Shown: positions 45,732-54,404 of the stretch, in pieces
How the letters are laid out: each line of letters begins with the position of its first letter
Position numbering within the stretch: position 1 is the stretch's first letter
NCBI RefSeq assembly: GCF_026013645.1
Contig: NZ_CP110224.1
Coordinates: 1,550,001 to 1,614,000 of the forward strand
Source: Virgibacillus natechei
Lineage (GTDB): Bacteria > Bacillota > Bacilli > Bacillales > Amphibacillaceae
Reading direction: 5' to 3'
Length of the DNA: 64,000 bases
Made by a program: the position numbers and the translations under genes
Notes under the pieces: generated by a model
Databases searched by the model: none
What the model was told of the DNA's origin: nothing
What the model saw: the letters and a program-made list of their open reading frames with translations, nothing else

Positions 45732-46013
45732 ATGAATTATCAGTATCCATTTGATGAAACCTGGACAAAGGAAGAAATCATTGACGCAGTTCACTTTTTC
45801 AGTTTAGTTGAACAAGCATATGAACAGCATGTGAAACGTGAAGAACTATTGTCCACCTATAATAGATTTAAGGAATTTGTACCTTCTAAAAGCGAAGAAA
45901 AAACACTGTTTAATGAGTTTGAAACAGCATCAGGCTATTCAAGTTACCATGTTGTAAAAAAAGCGAAGGAATCAAGTGAATTTAACGTAACAATGAAAGG
46001 CAACCCCCAATAA
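45732..46013 (+). CDS. yktA: YktA-like UPF0223 protein
   Basis: A 93-residue soluble protein with [19 protein letters not shown] (about 4-22) and [20 protein letters not shown], the UPF0223 pattern; function unknown. It is 10 bases downstream of the nitronate monooxygenase gene. It is convergent with yktB, as in B. subtilis where yktA and yktB are neighbours. The terminator stem overlaps its stop codon. Confidence 0.9.
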   Translation: MNYQYPFDETWTKEEIIDAVHFFSLVEQAYEQHVKREELLSTYNRFKEFVPSKSEEKTLFNEFETASGYSSYHVVKKAKESSEFNVTMKGNPQ

Positions 46014-46028
46014 GGGAGGTTGCCTTTC
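45995..46028. terminator. Bidirectional terminator, yktA and yktB
   Basis: GAAAGGCAACC pairs with GGTTGCCTTTC, followed by GTTTTG on plus and a T-rich tract on minus. It overlaps the end of yktA. Confidence 0.8.
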
Positions 46029-46040
46029 GTTTTGACTTTT

Positions 46041-46667
46041 CTATTTTTCCTTCATTGCTTTTTGATAAAAAGGTAATAATTTCTTATAGGTATCTTTAGC
46101 CATTTCTAGAAATTTGTCCCCGTCGACCACACGCAGATCATCAACAGGTAATTGCTGCCCGATAAGAAACTCCGCTTTTTTTACATCACGAAAACGCTCA
46201 ACATGTTTGATATCTAAGTTTTCAATCTTTATTGCATCTTTCTTCATATGATCCATTGAAACGACATAATTATTAGGAAGCTGTTTAATTTCCTCGAAGC
46301 TGTCCACAAAGGCTTCTGCTATTTGTCGTTTATGATCTAATTCGTAAATGAAAGCTAACCATATAAAAAGGTGGTCATCAAATAGACCAACTTGAAAGTG
46401 TGGGTGTTTTTTGTAACCTCTTTTATTATCGGCAATAGCAAGCCATGTATCATTTGGAGGATTAACGGTCCGTCTGGCATGTTTTGCGATATGTAAATAA
46501 ACTTCGTTACCTAACTCAGCAGATAAATAATCAACTAAATAACTTCCTATTTCCTTAAACTTTGGCTGGATACGTGTTTGAATTGCTTCCATTCGTGCAT
46601 CTAGACCGTCTATTGAAAAAGCAGCAAAATCATTTTTGGTAAAACCTTCAAATGTCACAGTACTCAT
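46041..46667 (-). CDS. yktB: YktB-like UPF0637 protein
   Basis: A 208-residue soluble protein with FTKNDFAAFSIDGLDARM (about 9-26), HIAKHARRTVNPPNDTW and HPHFQVGLFDDHLFIW, matching the UPF0637 (DUF1054) family. Function is unknown; the family fold is an alpha+beta barrel. An AGGAAAGGA site precedes the ATG. A Fur-box-like palindrome lies 27 bases upstream, suggesting iron control. Confidence 0.9.
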   Translation of the reverse strand: MSTVTFEGFTKNDFAAFSIDGLDARMEAIQTRIQPKFKEIGSYLVDYLSAELGNEVYLHIAKHARRTVNPPNDTWLAIADNKRGYKKHPHFQVGLFDDHLFIWLAFIYELDHKRQIAEAFVDSFEEIKQLPNNYVVSMDHMKKDAIKIENLDIKHVERFRDVKKAEFLIGQQLPVDDLRVVDGDKFLEMAKDTYKKLLPFYQKAMKEK

Positions 46668-46693
46668 CCTTTCCTAACATTAATAAATATAAA

Positions 46694-46708
46694 TGATAAT
46701 AATTATTA
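46694..46708. promoter_or_regulatory. Fur-box-like palindrome upstream of yktB
   Basis: TGATAAT-A-ATTATTA matches the 7-1-7 Fur core (TGATAATNATTATCA) at 13 of 14 positions. It is 27 bases before the yktB start codon, a position that would block transcription. Confidence 0.55.
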
Positions 46709-46872
46709 TTAAGTATAGGGTAGCTTAAGTCAAGGAAAAACAGATCAATGTTTAAGAACAAGGGTGTATGGGGAATGTTACAAATAAATCGTTAATTTTT
46801 CAGAAAAAATGCTGAACCAAATTGCAAATAAATCATAAACATATTAAAAGGACCTGAAAGGGTGTGAATAAT

Positions 46873-47064
46873 TTGAAGTATGTAATGGAGGTAATAAGGA
46901 GGAAGGAAGAAGCGGAAAAGCTACCTGTTATACGCATGGAAATTGATTACGAACTTGTAACATTACATGATGCCCTAAAAGCAAATGATAAAGTTCAAAT
47001 TATAAAAGCAAAAGAACGCTTGGAACAATTGAGATTACAATTAAAGAGGATAGAAAATGAATAG
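46873..47064 (+). CDS. Small helical protein, YkzI position
   Basis: A 63-residue helical charged protein (MEVIRRKEEAEKLP to LEQLRLQLKRIENE). It occupies the place of ykzI between yktB and yktC in B. subtilis, so it may be that gene, but I recognise no motif. I favour TTG 46873, ten bases after GAAAGGG; a GTG at 46864 would add three residues but sits directly on the site. Confidence 0.6.
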   Translation: MKYVMEVIRRKEEAEKLPVIRMEIDYELVTLHDALKANDKVQIIKAKERLEQLRLQLKRIENE

Positions 47065-47158
47065 AAGAATCATAAAGATCTTCAATAGTGTATAGGAATC
47101 AGATACATATTGGAGATCTTGAATTAACAGGTAGAGTGATATGAAATTTTCTATCTGC

Positions 47159-47216
47159 TTAAGAAAAGAAAGGATGCTTTTATAAGAATCTTTTTACCGA
47201 ATGCCATGTTTTTTAA
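47159..47216 (+). repeat. Dispersed intergenic repeat, family A copy 4
   Basis: It is the most diverged copy, with GATGCTTTTATAAGAATCTTT then TTACCGAATGCCATGTTTTT. It sits between the YkzI-position gene and yktC. Confidence 0.55.
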
Positions 47217-47296
47217 AAAATACTTCGTGTTTCATGACTATCCCCAGCCAATCTGATACGATAGGTAATATATAGACGAATGATGGAGGAAACGAT

Positions 47297-48106
47297 ATGA
47301 ATACTGAAATTCGCGAGGAAATTTTTAAACAGGCAAAAAAATGGGTATTAGAAGCTGGGGAAACGATACGTACTAAAATAAATGAACCTTATGAAATTGA
47401 TGTAAAATCAAATGCGAATGATCTTGTCACAACGTTGGATAAAGATACGGAGTTTTTTTTCGCTACGAATATTAAATCCGTTTACCCTGATCATCATCTA
47501 TTAAGTGAAGAAGGATACGGGGAGGATTTAACAACATTAGATGGCACTGTTTGGATAATTGATCCAATAGACGGAACGATGAATTTTGTGCATCAGAAAA
47601 AGCATTTTGCCATATCTATCGGTATATATCAGGATGGAATTGGTGAAATTGGGCTCATTTATGATGTCATGGCAGATGTGTTATATCACGCAAAAAAAAA
47701 TGAAGGAGCATATAAAAATAATGCGAAATTAGCACCTCTAAATCAGAACCTTAAATTTGAAGAAGTTATATTTGGTCTTAATCACTTTTGGTTATGTGAA
47801 AATCGTTTGGTAGATGAACATTCGATGCAAAAATTTGTGAAGAAAATTCGAGGGGCCAGAACGTATGGTTCAGCTGCACTTGAGCTTGCATATGTAGCAG
47901 AAGGTATTATGGATGGTTATTTATCAATGAGTCTCTCCGCTTGGGATGTGGCGGCAGGTATTGTAATTGTAAATGAAGTAGGCGGCATAACGAGTAATAT
48001 AGATGGAGAACAAATAAATATGCTTAAAAAGAATTCTATCCTAACTTGTAATGCTGCTATTCAAAGAAATATTATAGACAATTATTTGATCAAAAAAAGG
48101 AAGTGA
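47297..48106 (+). CDS. yktC: Inositol monophosphatase family protein (YktC/SuhB-like)
   Basis: A 269-residue Mg-dependent phosphatase. It carries the LSEEGYG site (metal Glu, about 69-75), DPIDGTMNFVHQ (about 92-103; Asp metal ligands) and WDVAAGIVIVNEVGG near the C-terminus. Such enzymes hydrolyse inositol phosphate and sugar or nucleotide phosphates. Location after yktB fits B. subtilis yktC. ATG 47297 follows GGAGG by 8 bases. The last codons lie in a terminator stem shared with ylaF. Confidence 0.93.
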   Translation: MNTEIREEIFKQAKKWVLEAGETIRTKINEPYEIDVKSNANDLVTTLDKDTEFFFATNIKSVYPDHHLLSEEGYGEDLTTLDGTVWIIDPIDGTMNFVHQKKHFAISIGIYQDGIGEIGLIYDVMADVLYHAKKNEGAYKNNAKLAPLNQNLKFEEVIFGLNHFWLCENRLVDEHSMQKFVKKIRGARTYGSAALELAYVAEGIMDGYLSMSLSAWDVAAGIVIVNEVGGITSNIDGEQINMLKKNSILTCNAAIQRNIIDNYLIKKRK

Positions 48107-48128
48107 CTCTGATGAGTCATTTCCTTTT
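48094..48128. terminator. Bidirectional terminator, yktC and ylaF
   Basis: AAAAAGGAAGTGACTC pairs with GAGTCATTTCCTTTTT around a 4-base loop (one mismatch), overlapping both stop codons. Confidence 0.85.
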
Positions 48129-48287
48129 TCGCTTCAATGTAATACCATATCCCATAACGAGGAATCCCAATAGCATAAAAAGTATAATAAAAAGTACACT
48201 GCGAAATGCAATTGCAACTCCTACACTTGCAAATAAGGATATTACTAACAAAGCTAGTAAAAGCATGGGGAAATTAATATTTTTCAT
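48117..48287 (-). CDS. ylaF: YlaF-like (DUF5325) small membrane protein
   Basis: A 56-residue protein with two predicted helices (residues about 7-27 and 30-50) and a basic C-terminus TLKRKRK. MKNINFPMLLLALLVIS resembles the YlaF/DUF5325 start, and the position between yktC and ylaH homologues agrees. ATG 48287 is preceded by GAGGTG. In B. subtilis ylaF lies near typA, which is absent here. Function unknown. Confidence 0.7.
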   Translation of the reverse strand: MKNINFPMLLLALLVISLFASVGVAIAFRSVLFIILFMLLGFLVMGYGITLKRKRK

Positions 48288-48478
48288 CAGAACACCTCTA
48301 TTTCTAATCTTTGATTAGTATATCTGAAATTCACTTCATGTTCCATACAAAATTTCTAAGAATTTCTATGGAGAACATAATAATCATTTTATAAAGCTAT
48401 AGCTAGCATGTAACAAAAAGTTTTAGTATGATAGTAAATGAGTTTTGAATCTTAAGCAGTAGTGGGGGAGACAAGTAA

Positions 48479-48778
48479 ATGGAAGGCAATTTTAGTTTGA
48501 TTTTTGATATTATATATGATTTCAGCCCAGAGAACCTTTACTTTATTTTTTTTGTACTTAATTATATATTTGCAGCAATCTCATATAAATTAGGATTTGC
48601 AAGAAAAATATCACCTTTGAAATCCATATTTGTATACATCATGCTTGCTATAGGTGTATATATAATCTCGATATTCAGTATCCTACAATACCCAATTACA
48701 GAAAGCTTAATTGTGGTTGCTCTCGTGATGGGGATTTATCGATTTAGATTGTATAGAGAAAGAGCGAACAGCAATTAA
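48479..48778 (+). CDS. ylaH: YlaH-like membrane protein
   Basis: A 99-residue protein with three helices (about 20-36, 47-66, 74-90). PENLYFIFFVLNYIF and PLKSIFVYIMLAIG match the YlaH family of about 100 residues. Function unknown. The ribosome site GGGGGAG precedes the ATG. It is convergent with ylaI, and the pair shares a terminator. Confidence 0.8.
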   Translation: MEGNFSLIFDIIYDFSPENLYFIFFVLNYIFAAISYKLGFARKISPLKSIFVYIMLAIGVYIISIFSILQYPITESLIVVALVMGIYRFRLYRERANSN

Positions 48779-48809
48779 AAAAGCGCCATGACTTGTCATG
48801 GCGCTTTTA
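48777..48809. terminator. Bidirectional terminator, ylaH and ylaI
   Basis: AAAAGCGCCATGAC pairs with GTCATGGCGCTTTT over a 2-base loop. Confidence 0.9.
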
Positions 48810-49013
48810 TGATATCAAATCATTCTTCTGTTTCTTTTTTCTATATAGTTGAAAATTACCTGTTGCATGCCGTTGGTTTGTTTTATACTCAATCCGTTCG
48901 TAGCAAGGACTGCATGTATACATATGAATTCTGCGGTTTCTTAATTTTTTTGCCTCCAAGGAGTAATCTTCTAATTCTTCTACATGATCACATATAGCAC
49001 ATTTTACCTGCAT
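48807..49013 (-). CDS. ylaI: YlaI-like zinc-ribbon protein
   Basis: A 68-residue protein with two CxxC knuckles (CAIC at 5-8 and CSPC at 34-37), a basic RNRRIHMYTC segment and a basic end, the DUF2197/YlaI pattern. It probably binds zinc. Function unknown. GTGAAAACATG start context; AGGTGA site. It lies convergent with ylaH. Confidence 0.8.
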   Translation of the reverse strand: MQVKCAICDHVEELEDYSLEAKKLRNRRIHMYTCSPCYERIEYKTNQRHATGNFQLYRKKKQKNDLIS

Positions 49014-49152
49014 GTTTTCACCTCAAAACTAATAAGTGCTTATAAAAACTATAACATAAGCTTCACTTCCTTTAAAGAAGAAAGGATGGATGTTTTATAA
49101 TAATTTTTTGGGGAATAGTAACATAAACGATAAAGGAAGAAAGGGCGATTAG

Positions 49153-49452
49153 ATGAAAAAGCGTTATATATTATCAGCTGGCGCAATAGGAACGACTATA
49201 GCAGGTTTCTTTTTAAAAGATAAAGAAAATCGAGAAAAATTAAAAGAAAAGGTTAGACCAGTAACAAATAGGATAAGAAATAATAAAGAAAAAAATGTTT
49301 CTACATTGGAGTTTGCTGGTATTCCAGATCAATCAGTACCTGAGGATCCTGACCAATTAGAAAATGCTAAAATGGTTTCCGAAGGGTCACAATTTGGAGT
49401 CCAATATTATAATGAAGTAAAAGAAGAAAAAGCGAGCGAAAACAATAGGTAG
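49153..49452 (+). CDS. Small protein with N-terminal membrane segment, unknown
   Basis: A 99-residue protein: a short hydrophobic stretch (residues 5-20, LSAGAIGTTIAGFFL), then a strongly basic region (about 21-48) and an acidic end. A loose likeness to YtxH-type general stress proteins is possible, but I cannot assign a family. The ribosome site GAAGAAAGGGC is usable, and a strong terminator follows immediately. Confidence 0.6.
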   Translation: MKKRYILSAGAIGTTIAGFFLKDKENREKLKEKVRPVTNRIRNNKEKNVSTLEFAGIPDQSVPEDPDQLENAKMVSEGSQFGVQYYNEVKEEKASENNR

Positions 49453-49503
49453 AAAAAAGGAGGTGTTTTCTTGGCAACAAGCTAGAAAACACCTTCTTTT
49501 TAG
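49453..49503 (+). terminator. Terminator of the 49153 gene
   Basis: AAAAAGGAGGTGTTTTCT pairs with AGAAAACACCTTCTTTTT. It directly follows the stop codon. Confidence 0.85.
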
Positions 49504-49589
49504 GTTTTAAGCAAATAGAAGTATACCAATCCGCCCCCTGACTTTTAACCTCTGGAAAAGACGAGGCAGCAGCCGTGTTTTTCCTATGA

Positions 49590-50093
49590 TTAATTAATAA
49601 TAACTTTACTAACATTTTTTATTGGATCTTCCTTGTTGGAACCATTTGTATAGTACAAATGTACGGGTCCATCTTCTTTTAGAGGCTTTCCATTCAATGA
49701 AAATAAGAAATAACTGTTTTGAAGATCATGAATTGAAATCGTAACATCTCCATCCTTCGTTACGATTGTCGCCTCTTTGGAGTCCGAATGTATCTCTGCA
49801 TTATCAAGGAAATTCTTAATAGGCATAACATAGGAGTTTTTTAATATTTTTTCTCCTTCAAATCGCGAAATGCTTTTATTAACTGGTGGATCAATGTGTT
49901 GGTGATGATAATATTCCTTCCCCCATCTTTCGGCGGCTTTTTTCAACTCATCTTCTGGTTCCTTCTGACTCACTTTTTCTGTAAATGCTTCCTCAAATAA
50001 TATTTTTCTATCATCAAAAATCCAAACTGTTGGATCTAATGTGATTGAATATGTAACATTTCCAGTTATTGGTACGATCATTTTCTCACTCAC
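49590..50093 (-). CDS. ylaL: YlaL-like protein
   Basis: A 167-residue soluble protein opening MSEKMIVPITGNVTYSITLDPTVWIFDDRK. YlaL of Bacillus has the same opening and about the same length. Its location between ylaI and ylaN homologues agrees. The molecular function is not established. Unlike B. subtilis, ylaK (phoH) and ylaM (glutaminase) are not next to it. AAAGGTGAG precedes the ATG. Confidence 0.7.
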   Translation of the reverse strand: MSEKMIVPITGNVTYSITLDPTVWIFDDRKILFEEAFTEKVSQKEPEDELKKAAERWGKEYYHHQHIDPPVNKSISRFEGEKILKNSYVMPIKNFLDNAEIHSDSKEATIVTKDGDVTISIHDLQNSYFLFSLNGKPLKEDGPVHLYYTNGSNKEDPIKNVSKVIIN

Positions 50094-50252
50094 CTTTTAT
50101 AATATATCTTGCTTAAGAATATCAGACCTATTAAATTATTTCATTTATAAAGCGTTAAAGAGAGTAAATTAAACATAATTTGTTTGCATTTTCTTATTGG
50201 TAACGGTAATATAAGATTAAAGAAAGTCTTTTTAGTGGAGGGAATAAATTTG

Positions 50253-50534
50253 ATGCTTGAGGCTACTATAAATCACCGTGAGAAAGCCCACGCCCTTCTT
50301 AAGGCTGATGCTGACAAAATTTTGCGCCTAATAGAAGTTCAAATTGAGAATTTGACAATGCCACAATGTCCAGTGTATGAAGATGTTCTTGATACACAAA
50401 TGTATGGGTTCTCCAGAGAAGTTGACTTCGCTGTGCGTTTAGATTTAATTAGTGAAGCGGACGGTAAAGCATTACTCGAAAACCTAGAGATGAAGCTTAA
50501 TATACTACATGAAGCAACGCAAAAATCTGTGTAA
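50253..50534 (+). CDS. ylaN: YlaN, UPF0358 protein (Fur-interacting iron-homeostasis protein)
   Basis: A 93-residue helical protein: [41 protein letters not shown] and [14 protein letters not shown] match the UPF0358 family of 90-94 residues. In B. subtilis YlaN is needed in low iron and binds Fur. I start at ATG 50253, ten bases after GGAGGG; TTG 50250 and a much longer frame from 50184 are possible but less like the family. It is upstream of pycA, but without ftsW between, unlike B. subtilis. Confidence 0.92.
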   Translation: MLEATINHREKAHALLKADADKILRLIEVQIENLTMPQCPVYEDVLDTQMYGFSREVDFAVRLDLISEADGKALLENLEMKLNILHEATQKSV

Positions 50535-50914
50535 TAATTTTATGCGTTTTGGCGTTATGTAACGCAGTAAAACTTTGCCTTGAAAAAGGTAAGGTTTTTT
50601 GTTTTAAGTTTTTTCTGTAAGTGTTGTGTTTTTAAATCTATCTGAGGGAGTTGGTAGTTTAAAACAGTCATTAAATACGTTTTTCTTTGATGTCATATTT
50701 GAAATTGATTAAAATAGTAAAGAATAGAGAGAAAAATTAATTTTATAATTGAAATCTATGTTATACTATAAAAAATTCTTCTTGATTAACTATATTAAAC
50801 GAAAGAAGAATAATAGATTCATAATTGACCTACACAATTAATTACTTTTATGTGGGTCATCATCCTAAAGAGAAATTGACAAGGGATGTTATTTACTTTT
50901 GGAGGAGGAACATT
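50535..50914. other. Gene-free region upstream of pycA
   Basis: About 380 AT-rich bases. A terminator-like hairpin lies at 50569-50604. The rest must hold the pycA promoter; I see no riboswitch. The pycA frame is open from 50825, but without a ribosome site. Confidence 0.5.
50569..50604 (+). terminator. Terminator of ylaN
   Basis: AAAACTTTGCCTT pairs with AAGGTAAGGTTTT (two G-T pairs), followed by TTTGTTTT. Confidence 0.65.
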
Positions 50915-53900
50915 ATGGCTAGAAAAATAAATAAGGTATTAGTCGCTAATAGAGGGGAGATTGCTATTCGGGTATTCCGGGCATGTACAGAGCTCAATAT
51001 TCGTACCGTAGCAATATATTCACAAGAGGATTCAGGATCTTATCATCGCTATAAGGCAGATGAATCCTATTTGATTGGTGAAGAAAAAAAACCGATTGAT
51101 GCTTATTTGGATATAGAAGGTATTATTAAACTTGCCAAAAGTGTAGATGTCGACGCTATTCATCCAGGTTATGGATTTTTATCGGAAAATATTGATTTTG
51201 CTAAACGCTGCGAAGAAGAAGGTATCACCTTTATTGGTCCTACTAGTGAGCACTTGAACATGTTTGGGGATAAAGTGAAGGCTAGAGAACAAGCGGTTAA
51301 TGCTGGATTGCCAGTAATACCAGGATCTGACGGACCAGTTACCTCTGTAGCAGAGGTAGAGTCCTTTGGTAGGGAACATGGATATCCGATTATCATTAAG
51401 GCTTCCCTTGGCGGCGGTGGTCGTGGAATGCGGATCATTCGTACTGAACAGGGGTTATCCGAAGCCTATGATCGTGCAAAATCAGAAGCAAAAGCAGCTT
51501 TTGGAAATGATGAAATTTACGTTGAGAAGTTAATTGAAAATCCGAAGCATATAGAAGTACAAATTATTGGTGATGAACATGGAAATATTGTTCACCTTTA
51601 TGAAAGGGATTGCTCTGTACAACGGAGGCATCAAAAAGTGGTAGAAGTTGCACCAAGTCTATCATTAACTGATGATCTTCGGTTGGAAATTTGTAATACC
51701 GCTGTTGATTTAATGAAAAATATTAACTACCTAAATGCGGGGACCGTTGAATTTTTAGTAACAGATGATGATTATTATTTTATTGAAGTAAACCCACGTG
51801 TACAGGTGGAGCATACAATAACAGAGATGGTTACCGGAGTGGATATTGTACAGACACAACTTAAAGTCGCTGAAGGTCTAGATATCCATGATCAATCAAT
51901 CGGTATTGGAAAACAGGACGAAATTACAGTTAATGGTTATGCCATTCAGTCACGTGTAACAACAGAAGATCCGATAAATAATTTCATGCCAGATACCGGA
52001 AGAATAATGGCCTATCGAACAGGCGGCGGATTTGGGGTTCGTTTAGACGCTGGAGATGGATTTCAAGGTGCAGAAATTTCGCCGCATTATGACTCTTTGC
52101 TTGTTAAGGTGTCGACATGGGCACTAACATTTGATCAGGCAGCACAAAAAATGGTTCGTAATTTGAAGGAATTCAGAATACGAGGGATTAAAACCAATAT
52201 TCCATTTTTGGAAAACGTTATTCAGCATGAGAAATTTTTATCTGCACAATACAATACAACGTTCATTGATGAAACTCCAGAGTTGTTTGTATTTCCAAAG
52301 CGTAAAGACCGTGGAACAAAAATGCTTGCATACATAGGTCATACAACGGTAAATGGGATGGAAGGAATGGATAAAAAAGAAAAACCTGACTTTTCAACTT
52401 TAAAGGTACCTGAAACGGATATTTTAACAGAAGTACCAGATGGTTCGAAGCAAATTTTAAATGAAAGAGGTCCTGAAGGTTTAGCAAAATGGCTCAAGGA
52501 ACAAAAAGAAGTGATGCTCACAGACACAACCTTTCGAGATGCACATCAATCACTACTTGCCACTAGAGTGAGAACGAAGGACTTAGATAGAATAGCTGAA
52601 CCGACTTCCCGTTTATTACCAAATCTTTTCTCTGTTGAAATGTGGGGAGGAGCGACGTTTGATGTGGCGTATCGTTTCCTAAAAGAAGATCCATGGGAAA
52701 GGCTTATTAAACTGCGTGAGAAAATGCCGAATGTGCTTCTGCAAATGTTATTACGTTCAAGTAATGCAGTAGGGTATAAAAATTATCCAGATAATTTAAT
52801 TAAAGAATTTGTGGAGAAGAGTGCGAGCGCAGGAATAGATGTCTTCCGTATATTTGATAGTTTAAATTGGATAGAAGGAATGAAGCTAACCATTGATTCT
52901 GTTCGAGAAAATAATAAAATTGCTGAAGCCTCCATGTGTTATACAGGTGATATTTTAGATACTGGTCGTTCGAAATACGATTTGTCCTATTATATAAACA
53001 TGGCAAAAGAGCTCGAACAATCTGGTGCGCATATATTGGGTATTAAAGATATGGCAGGGCTTTTAAAACCTGAGGCAGCATATCAATTAATATCTACGTT
53101 AAAAGAAACAATAGACTTACCGGTTCATCTACACACGCATGATACAAGTGGAAATGGTATTCATATGTACGCACGTGCCATTGATGCAGGTGTAGACGCA
53201 GTCGATGTGGCTGCTAGTCCAATGGCAGGTCTAACATCTCAGCCTAGTGCTCAAACACTATTTCATGCGCTTGAAGGTGTGGAGCGACAGCCTAAAATAA
53301 ATGTGGATGCTTATGAAGAACTATCCCATTACTGGGAAGGTATTAGAGATTATTATAAGGATTTTGAAAGTGGTATGAAAGCACCGCATACTGAAATATA
53401 TTTACATGAGATGCCTGGTGGTCAATATAGTAATCTTAAACAACAAGCAAAAGCAGTTGGCCTAGAAGATCGTTGGAATGAAGTGAAATTGATGTTCCGT
53501 CAAGTTAATGATATGTTCGGAGACATTGTTAAAGTTACGCCGTCTTCCAAAGTGATTGGTGATATGACTTTATTCATGGTTCAAAATAATTTAACAGAAA
53601 ATGATGTTTATGAACGCGGGGAATCGATTGATTTTCCTGATTCTGTCATAGAGTTTGCTCAAGGTTATATTGGACAACCGTATCAAGGATTTCCAAAAGA
53701 GTTGCAACGAATCATTCTTAAAGGAAAAGAAGCAATTAAAGTAAGACCAGGTGAACTGCTTGATCCGATTGACTTTACGCAATCAAAAGAATCCTTATTC
53801 AAATCACTTGATCGCCAAGTCACCAGTTTTGATCTGATATCTCATGCATTGTATCCAAAAGTGTTCATGGATCACCACAGATTTTACGAGACATATGGCG

Positions 53901-54352
53901 ATATGTCCGTTCTAGATACCCCGACTTTTTTCTATGGAATGAAATTGGGTGAGGAGATTAAAGTTGAAATTGAACAGGGGAAAACATTAATTGTGAAATT
54001 GGTATCTATATCGGAGGCAAGGGCTGATGCAACTCGTGTTGTTTATTTTGAACTGAACGGTCAAGCACGTGAAGTAGTCGTTAAGGATATGAGTATAGAA
54101 TCACAAGTAGCAACAAAAGCAAAAGCCGAGAAAGACAATGATAAGCATATAGGTGCTACGATGCCTGGTGTGGTTGTAGAAGTAATACGTAACAAAGGAG
54201 ACAAGGTAACCAAAGGAGACTATTTATTAATAACAGAAGCCATGAAAATGGAAACAACCATACAAGCTCCTTTCTCAGGTGTCATTAAAGATATTCACTT
54301 AAAGAACGGAGATCCTATAGAAGTTGATGATTTGCTCGTAGAGTTTGAATAA
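50915..54352 (+). CDS. pycA: Pyruvate carboxylase
   Basis: A 1145-residue, full-length enzyme: biotin carboxylase domain (1-450, GGGGRGMR ATP loop, EVNPRVQVEH), carboxyltransferase domain (about 525-810, LTDTTFRDAHQSLLATRVR), an allosteric linker, and the biotinyl domain (about 1075-1145, biotin Lys1111 in EAMKMET). It carboxylates pyruvate to oxaloacetate with ATP. ATG 50915 follows GGAGGAGG, giving a length close to B. subtilis PycA (1148). Apo-DarB stimulates PycA in B. subtilis, and darB is at 21580. Monocistronic; the next gene is convergent. Confidence 0.97.
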   Translation: MARKINKVLVANRGEIAIRVFRACTELNIRTVAIYSQEDSGSYHRYKADESYLIGEEKKPIDAYLDIEGIIKLAKSVDVDAIHPGYGFLSENIDFAKRCEEEGITFIGPTSEHLNMFGDKVKAREQAVNAGLPVIPGSDGPVTSVAEVESFGREHGYPIIIKASLGGGGRGMRIIRTEQGLSEAYDRAKSEAKAAFGNDEIYVEKLIENPKHIEVQIIGDEHGNIVHLYERDCSVQRRHQKVVEVAPSLSLTDDLRLEICNTAVDLMKNINYLNAGTVEFLVTDDDYYFIEVNPRVQVEHTITEMVTGVDIVQTQLKVAEGLDIHDQSIGIGKQDEITVNGYAIQSRVTTEDPINNFMPDTGRIMAYRTGGGFGVRLDAGDGFQGAEISPHYDSLLVKVSTWALTFDQAAQKMVRNLKEFRIRGIKTNIPFLENVIQHEKFLSAQYNTTFIDETPELFVFPKRKDRGTKMLAYIGHTTVNGMEGMDKKEKPDFSTLKVPETDILTEVPDGSKQILNERGPEGLAKWLKEQKEVMLTDTTFRDAHQSLLATRVRTKDLDRIAEPTSRLLPNLFSVEMWGGATFDVAYRFLKEDPWERLIKLREKMPNVLLQMLLRSSNAVGYKNYPDNLIKEFVEKSASAGIDVFRIFDSLNWIEGMKLTIDSVRENNKIAEASMCYTGDILDTGRSKYDLSYYINMAKELEQSGAHILGIKDMAGLLKPEAAYQLISTLKETIDLPVHLHTHDTSGNGIHMYARAIDAGVDAVDVAASPMAGLTSQPSAQTLFHALEGVERQPKINVDAYEELSHYWEGIRDYYKDFESGMKAPHTEIYLHEMPGGQYSNLKQQAKAVGLEDRWNEVKLMFRQVNDMFGDIVKVTPSSKVIGDMTLFMVQNNLTENDVYERGESIDFPDSVIEFAQGYIGQPYQGFPKELQRIILKGKEAIKVRPGELLDPIDFTQSKESLFKSLDRQVTSFDLISHALYPKVFMDHHRFYETYGDMSVLDTPTFFYGMKLGEEIKVEIEQGKTLIVKLVSISEARADATRVVYFELNGQAREVVVKDMSIESQVATKAKAEKDNDKHIGATMPGVVVEVIRNKGDKVTKGDYLLITEAMKMETTIQAPFSGVIKDIHLKNGDPIEVDDLLVEFE

Positions 54353-54362
54353 AGTAGCAAAT

Positions 54363-54402
54363 AAAAACAGGTAGCTGAGATTCCATCTGCTACCTGTTTT
54401 TA
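54363..54402. terminator. Bidirectional terminator, pycA and ctaA
   Basis: AAAAACAGGTAGC pairs with GCTACCTGTTTTT around a 13-base loop. Confidence 0.9.
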
Positions 54403-54404
54403 TG

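Noticed and set aside
49459..49502. GGAGGTG inside the terminator after the 49153 gene as a ribosome site for another ORF
   Set aside because: It is one arm of the hairpin and the following frame closes almost at once.
50825..50914. 30-codon N-terminal extension of pycA
   Set aside because: GGAGGAGG directly precedes ATG 50915, which gives the normal protein start and length.
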